NCBI GenBank assembly: GCA_002455375.1
Contig: DKKR01000017.1
Location: forward strand, 25,638-43,708
Length of the DNA stretch: 18,071 nucleotides
From: Bacteroidetes bacterium UBA6661
GTDB lineage: Bacteria > Bacteroidota > Bacteroidia > AKYH767-A > OLB10
Reading direction: 5' to 3'
Each line of letters starts with the position of its first letter. The first letter of the stretch is position 1. A program made the position numbers and the translations under genes. The notes under the pieces were generated by a model. The model searched no databases, had not been told where the DNA came from, and saw only the letters and a list, made by a program, of their open reading frames with translations. This document shows positions 13,225-18,071 of this stretch, piece by piece.

Positions 13225-15420
13225 ATGAAAAACCAAATCCAAACAAATACCTTGGTCATTTTGATCTGCATGTTTACATTCTTTACAAGAGCGCAATCAC
13301 AAACGGTAAATGTTTCTCTAACACCTCCGGCAGAGGTTGGTGCTTGCCGCCAAAACCTATATACTGTAACTTTTTCCGGTGCTCCTTCAGGCACACTGCT
13401 ACAAATAGTGCCATCGCTTAGCGGTACTGCCAATAGCTTCTGCACTACTACTGATGGCACTACACTGCAATTGGTGAGTGCTACCAATGCAACTTTAGTT
13501 TCTGATGGCGATACACTTGTGATGTCCATTAACAACAACGGTAATACCACTATCAGTTATATGGCTTTAATAGATTGCCATATTGCTGGCAGCAATTCCA
13601 TTGATTTGAACCAGACTTTTTTAAACTACAATGGCCTTAGTTTTTTAGTTGACAACGACAACATACACACCACGTCCAACCTGCAAAAACCCGACTTGGT
13701 TTTGCAAAACACCACCGGCTTTAATGCCTATTATCTGACCCCCAGTTTTTTCGATTTTTATTACCGTAACAATGGCGATAGTGCCAACATACGATTTGGT
13801 TTCACACCGGGAGCTACAGCCTTTTGCGGACAAGTAGCCAGCGACAGTATCTTTTATCAAAAAGGTATCAACGGAACTTTGTATCCCTATACGGCAACAG
13901 ATGCAGATACTCTTCAATTGGCACACCTTGATACATTAATCATTAAACAAAGAGTAAGTATCAATGCCTGTTTGACCAATTGTGCTAATGATACGGCTAT
14001 GCTGTGGTGGCAATGCAACTATACCATGCCACAAGCAGCAGCTTTTTGCTCGCAATGTGGAAAAGAAAACTACAGCTATACGGTGAACAATCATGACAGT
14101 GCCGGTATTGATGTTATCCGTCTGTTGCCGTCACGGGCCGACCGTGAGTTCAGTTGCTTTAATGATACATTAAATGCCCAGCAGTGGCATTATATGATTG
14201 TGAACAAAGGCAAAGGAGCATTAGACAGCCTTAATTTTGACTTGACAGAATGGGGAACCAGCGGCAATCCCGGCCTGTCCAACTATCTGACACTGATAGA
14301 CTCTGCATCGTTTTCGCTCACCAAAGGTGTAAACAGCATTTGCACCATCAGTTCGCAGATGACAACACGTGTACAATGGTTGTGCAAAAACCTTGTCCCC
14401 ACGGCCATGTTCAATAATCAAATACGCATCAAAAACTTTGGCCAACACGATACGGTTTACCTGAGTTTTACAACACTGCGCTGCTCAGAAGAAAATGATG
14501 TCTTGCTCAACACCCCCAAGTTATACAACCAGTGGCTGTTTAAAAACATGAGGACAAAAAATACTTGTAGTACACAAACAAACATCTATTCAGCCTCCGG
14601 CTTGTTTGGAAATTTTATATCAGGACAGATGATAGGTACTGCTTTTGACGACATAGATCTAAAACTGCAATACTTTCCATCGGTATCGAACCTGAGTGTT
14701 GACAATAATGGCAATGGCGATTCAGCTGTTTTTGCTGTACAGATGAAAGGTTTAGTCAGAAATTCTGCTGTAAACATTTACCAACTATTAGGTTGCGACA
14801 CACTGCAAAATTTTTGCGATACACTGCATGGTTGGCTGCGGGCAACCGTTTTTTGTGATACCAACATACGCATTACTCGTCCCTGGCAGGATGCTTTCTT
14901 TATAAAGATTACCGGTGGCGACACTACTTTTTTTAATCCCGAATACTACTACACTTCCGATACCATAGGCTATTCTATTTGCAGACGCACAACCAACTAT
15001 TTTTACTTTAACCTTGCCGAGGGTGGCATGCGTAATGTACTTGACAGCGGCAATTTTGTTTTTAAAATACAGGCTTGCTGTGGCAGCGACCTTTCCCCAT
15101 CACCCTACTCGGTAACTTTTCATCTTCTGCCTAACCCCGACAACTGTTTCACACTACAATATACGGGCAACAACTTTGCAGGGCATCTCACGCCACCTGT
15201 CATCAACAACAATAATGGTCAGGTGCAATGGCTACCCCTGTCCGACAAGCGGAAAGAGCTTTTTACCCTATGTCCGGGTTGCATTTCCCCAGGCATAATT
15301 GCACATAGTTATAAGATGCAACGTACTGCATCCTCCATGGGTTTGCAAGATAGTGATAATGACGGCAGGGCAGATTTTCCACCCATACAAATTACAGACA
15401 CCAGTGGTTGGTTTGCGTAA
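13225..15420 (+). CDS. Giant secreted cysteine-containing protein, N-terminal part up to an in-frame TAA
   Basis: This is the first 731 codons of a very large extracellular protein I cannot assign to a named family. Residues 1-23 form a signal peptide (MKNQIQ, then VILICMFTFF, probable cleavage at TRA-QSQ), which fixes the start. The rest is Thr/Ser/Asn/Asp-rich and beta-strand-like with regular cysteines, including CxxC at 275-278 (CSQC) and 683-686 (CPGC). A MGLQDSDNDGRAD stretch near residue 710 resembles the calcium-loop-like D-x-D-x-D-G segments of Bacteroidota surface proteins. The frame is stopped by TAA at 15418-15420, but the same frame stays open and of the same character for at least 2651 more bases, so this is probably a broken part rather than a full protein. 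No terminator follows the stop. A T9SS sorting domain, if any, would be beyond the window. Confidence 0.75.
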   Translation: MKNQIQTNTLVILICMFTFFTRAQSQTVNVSLTPPAEVGACRQNLYTVTFSGAPSGTLLQIVPSLSGTANSFCTTTDGTTLQLVSATNATLVSDGDTLVMSINNNGNTTISYMALIDCHIAGSNSIDLNQTFLNYNGLSFLVDNDNIHTTSNLQKPDLVLQNTTGFNAYYLTPSFFDFYYRNNGDSANIRFGFTPGATAFCGQVASDSIFYQKGINGTLYPYTATDADTLQLAHLDTLIIKQRVSINACLTNCANDTAMLWWQCNYTMPQAAAFCSQCGKENYSYTVNNHDSAGIDVIRLLPSRADREFSCFNDTLNAQQWHYMIVNKGKGALDSLNFDLTEWGTSGNPGLSNYLTLIDSASFSLTKGVNSICTISSQMTTRVQWLCKNLVPTAMFNNQIRIKNFGQHDTVYLSFTTLRCSEENDVLLNTPKLYNQWLFKNMRTKNTCSTQTNIYSASGLFGNFISGQMIGTAFDDIDLKLQYFPSVSNLSVDNNGNGDSAVFAVQMKGLVRNSAVNIYQLLGCDTLQNFCDTLHGWLRATVFCDTNIRITRPWQDAFFIKITGGDTTFFNPEYYYTSDTIGYSICRRTTNYFYFNLAEGGMRNVLDSGNFVFKIQACCGSDLSPSPYSVTFHLLPNPDNCFTLQYTGNNFAGHLTPPVINNNNGQVQWLPLSDKRKELFTLCPGCISPGIIAHSYKMQRTASSMGLQDSDNDGRADFPPIQITDTSGWFA

Positions 15421-18071
15421 CATGCCTCTCAGCTCAACAGAAACCTGAGTAGCTTTGGCGACAAGGTAGAAGACTTTCTTTTAGCTAATTTTGTGGATGG
15501 CGACAGAACTAATGGCGGCTATGACTACGGTCAACTGCAACAATTAGGGCTTCGCTTTAATGTTTTACAACTAAGTAGGTTTATCCCATTAGCATTAGAC
15601 ACTATGCAGCTTACAGTGGACAGTCTTGTTTTTTATATTGATGATACCCTCGGTAATGGCACTTGTATAGACTGCAACACATTTGCATCAGGCAATGGCT
15701 ACAGCACTTTGCTTAAAATAAATGCCGGAACGGCAGATGTTTCTAAATTCTTAACCGGCACCTCGGTAGCAGACAATGAATACCGCTATGCTTTTACCTC
15801 TTTTCTCAACGGCAGCACCTTGTCGGGCACCCTTCATGATTACCCTACACTCATTACCTATACCAACAATACTTTTACGGGATTTATGCCTTCGCAACAT
15901 TACAGGCTGCATGTCTTTTACAATGTCTGTGGCAATTTCAACCCTGTAGCCTCTCAGAATATTGACGACTATGTAAAACCTTCGCAAATACTGAATCGGT
16001 TTTTTTTCAGTGGCAAGGCGCATCATACCGTTAGCCACAACATACCGCAACAGCCCAACAGTGTGGCTGAGTTAGACAGTGCAGGATGGACGGTTGACAG
16101 CAACGATGTGAGCAACATGCTTGTTGACACTGCTTTTATGAATACGTACGCATTCTTTTGCGAAGCCACAGGAGCACAGCATTACTTTGCCGGAACAACC
16201 TATAAAAATCAAAGCAACACCGTAAACAAACAAGGATGTAAAAAACTTTTGCAACTGAGTGCTTCCAGCAGCATTGCCGGAGGCAAAGGGATGTATGATG
16301 CCTACCCCTATGAGTACAAGCCACCCATGCTGATGCCTGTAAATTTTAAGGTAAATATTCCCTTAGGCTACTATGCTGCAGGTGGGGCTACGGTACAGAA
16401 TTTGGTTTTCCTCAATGGTATCAACACAGATTGTTTGAGCGATACGGTAGCATTGAGCCTTACCGATACGTTGGGCAATTTCAACATCAGCTATACCGAT
16501 ATGCCTGCTTTGCAGTGTATGATGCAGCACAACAGCCCAGCAGGCAACGACACCTTGTTTTATGGCGACCAGTATAACAGCCGCTCTGTAAATATAACGC
16601 TGCTGCCATTGCCGCAGTGGTGCATAGACACGCTGGTGCCTCCCTACAAAGACACTACCTGTGTGGTAGGTTTTAACATATTGCAACCCTCCTGCCTGCA
16701 AGGCGGCACCTGCAATCAGGCCGACCTGTTGCAACCCAACCATCAGATGAATGCTTTAGGAATTAATCCTGACCTGATGCAAACAGGCATCAGCAATACT
16801 TTTACGTTGCTCAACAGCGACACGGTTTGCTGGCGCAATATCAAAATAGAAAACATCAGTTCTTCGCAGCCGGCAATCACCCAGGCCGACCATGTTTTTT
16901 TGGCATTAGTTGACAGCAGCATGCCCTACTTATCCGACTGGCATTATAAAAATGGCACACAAACCATATTTCCTCAAGGCAATGTGATTGCGCTAACGCC
17001 TGCCCTTGCGTTAGGAACCTCCATCACAGGCGACCTTTGTGCCCGTGTGGCAAGCTGCCCGGCAGATACGCTGTCGCATCAGGTGCAGGTGCATTTTGGC
17101 TGGAACTGCACAGGCTACCCTCCAAGCCCCTACGACAGCACTTCCGTTTGCGAATATGGAGTACTCAACCTGAGTTATAAAAAGGCCACCACGCAGTTCT
17201 ACTCTTCCGGCAAAAGTTTTGAAACACCTTATACCCTTTGCGACACTACCACCGTAAGTGCTACTTTTTACAGCACACAATTGGGCTATGTATATCCCGA
17301 CTCGCTGCTGCTGCAAAACCTCAACCCATCGTTAATGGTAGCCGGAGTAACCATTAGTGCCAATGGCAACACTGCGCAGTTGCTGCCTACACTACAACCC
17401 TGGTTGTGGTTGTTTGCTGCAGACAGTATGGCAAAAATTGGTTTTAACGAAGGAGGCTTTAACAACGGCAGCCAGTTTATATTGCAGGTAGATTTGGTAG
17501 CCGGATGCTCGTTTTCCGGTGACACTACACTGCCCGATTTTAACATCTATGCACATGACTACTGCGGCAATGCCGTTGATGCCAATGCCGATTACAGGTT
17601 AAGCCCTGTATTCCTTATGAGTACCGTACAAAGCCAATGCCCCGACTGCTGGAGCATTACCAAAACTGCCGGCACCGACACGGCAGCAGCCTTTACCGAT
17701 GCGGTGACCTATACCATTACCGTGTGCAACAACAGCGTAAATACGCAGACCGGTACTCTTGCAGACAACACCCCTGCAAATTTTGTAATTACCAACAGTA
17801 CACTGCCTGCCACCGTAACGCTAAACTCTATGGCATGCGACACTTTTACCGTATCAGGATATTTTACCTCTCCGGGAAGCTGTTTTTACAATGTAGTAAG
17901 CGTTACTTCGCCAATGGGCACTACGTGGAAGGATAGTGTTTGCGTGAGTGTAAACTATGCTTGCACAGACAGCAGCACGTTCATCATTTACGACAGCACC
18001 TACAGCACTTCCCTGAATTACAGATACGATACCTTAAACATATTTGTTGAAGGCACACTGTTTGTAAACGA
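15421..18071 (+). CDS. Continuation of the giant secreted protein after the in-frame stop (3' end outside the window)
   Basis: Reading in the same frame straight after the TAA gives 883 codons with no further stop, up to the window edge. The composition matches the part before it: Thr/Ser/Asn-rich strands and CxxC pairs at about residues 814-817 (CIDC) and 1472-1475 (CPDC), counted from the ATG at 13225. Residues about 1475-1580 resemble a DUF11-type extracellular repeat (ITKTAGTDTAAAF, then VTYTITVCNNS, then LPATVTL). The first in-frame ATG is at 15604, with no signal peptide, so independent expression of a secreted product is unlikely. It is best read as the rest of the same gene, cut by a nonsense mutation or a sequence error, or expressed by readthrough. 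Codons rich in GCC, GGC and ACC set it apart from the AT-rich genes to the left. Confidence 0.7.

Noticed and set aside
15418..15420. Stop codon reassignment or programmed frameshift at the break of the giant gene
   Set aside because: The frame is identical on both sides, so no frameshift is needed, and TAA ends several other genes in the window, so the code is standard.
16363..16743. Minus-strand open frame of 126 codons and similar ones at 15751-16050, 17011-17316 and 17286-17546
   Set aside because: They are antisense to the long plus-strand frame, whose composition, Cys pattern and continuous openness show it is the coding one.
17637..17936. Plus-strand open frame of 99 codons in another frame
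   Set aside because: Its translation is rich in Arg, His, Tyr and Cys without pattern; the giant protein's frame covers the same bases and shows a DUF11-like repeat.

Overview
The window looks like a chromosomal segment of a member of the Bacteroidota, probably a free-living Chitinophagales, Cytophagales or Sphingobacteriales-type lineage. The reasons are: a type IX secretion (T9SS) sorting domain on a large surface protein; the Bacteroidota fibronectin-III-like module that opens with LPITLLSFQAEA; a TAnnTTTG-type -7 promoter box before rpsF; the near absence of Shine-Dalgarno sequences before most genes; the rpsF-rpsR-rplI order without ssb; and an EF-P of the PGNLRAF loop type. No RNA genes, CRISPR arrays, transposases or phage genes were seen.

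Layout. (1) 1-624, + strand: the 3' end of an LptF/LptG permease gene, closed by a two-way terminator hairpin. (2) 675-5275, - strand: a likely three-gene surface operon, transcribed as a 97-residue single-pass membrane protein, then a 1028-residue T9SS-secreted repetitive protein, then a 379-residue membrane-anchored LamG-like/Fn3-like protein. (3) 5367-9346, - strand: a compact signalling operon, transcribed as a stand-alone receiver, then a REC-PAS-HisKA-HATPase-REC-HPt hybrid kinase, then a sigma-54 activator that lacks any DNA-binding domain. It ends in a strong terminator just before the surface operon. (4) 9556-11313, - strand: translation genes efp and rpsF-rpsR-rplI, each unit with its own terminator. 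(5) 11526-12758, - strand: an orphan MacB/FtsX-type ABC permease. (6) 12759-13224: a gene-free AT-rich gap holding a 113-base imperfect inverted repeat. (7) 13225-18071, + strand: a very large, cysteine-containing secreted protein gene, visibly richer in G+C, interrupted by one in-frame TAA and running off the window end.

How the parts may work together. The three signalling genes contain every module of a multistep phosphorelay (sensor, histidine, aspartate, HPt histidine, output aspartate). The output is a sigma-54 activator that cannot bind DNA by itself. The next operon downstream encodes surface proteins, and a weak GG-N10-GC match lies before it, so a local relay-to-surface-protein circuit is a reasonable but unproven hypothesis. 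The most interesting points are the activator without a DNA-binding domain and its relay, the broken giant secreted-protein gene, the long inverted repeat, the Asn-tipped EF-P loop, and the single strong Shine-Dalgarno sequence before rplI.
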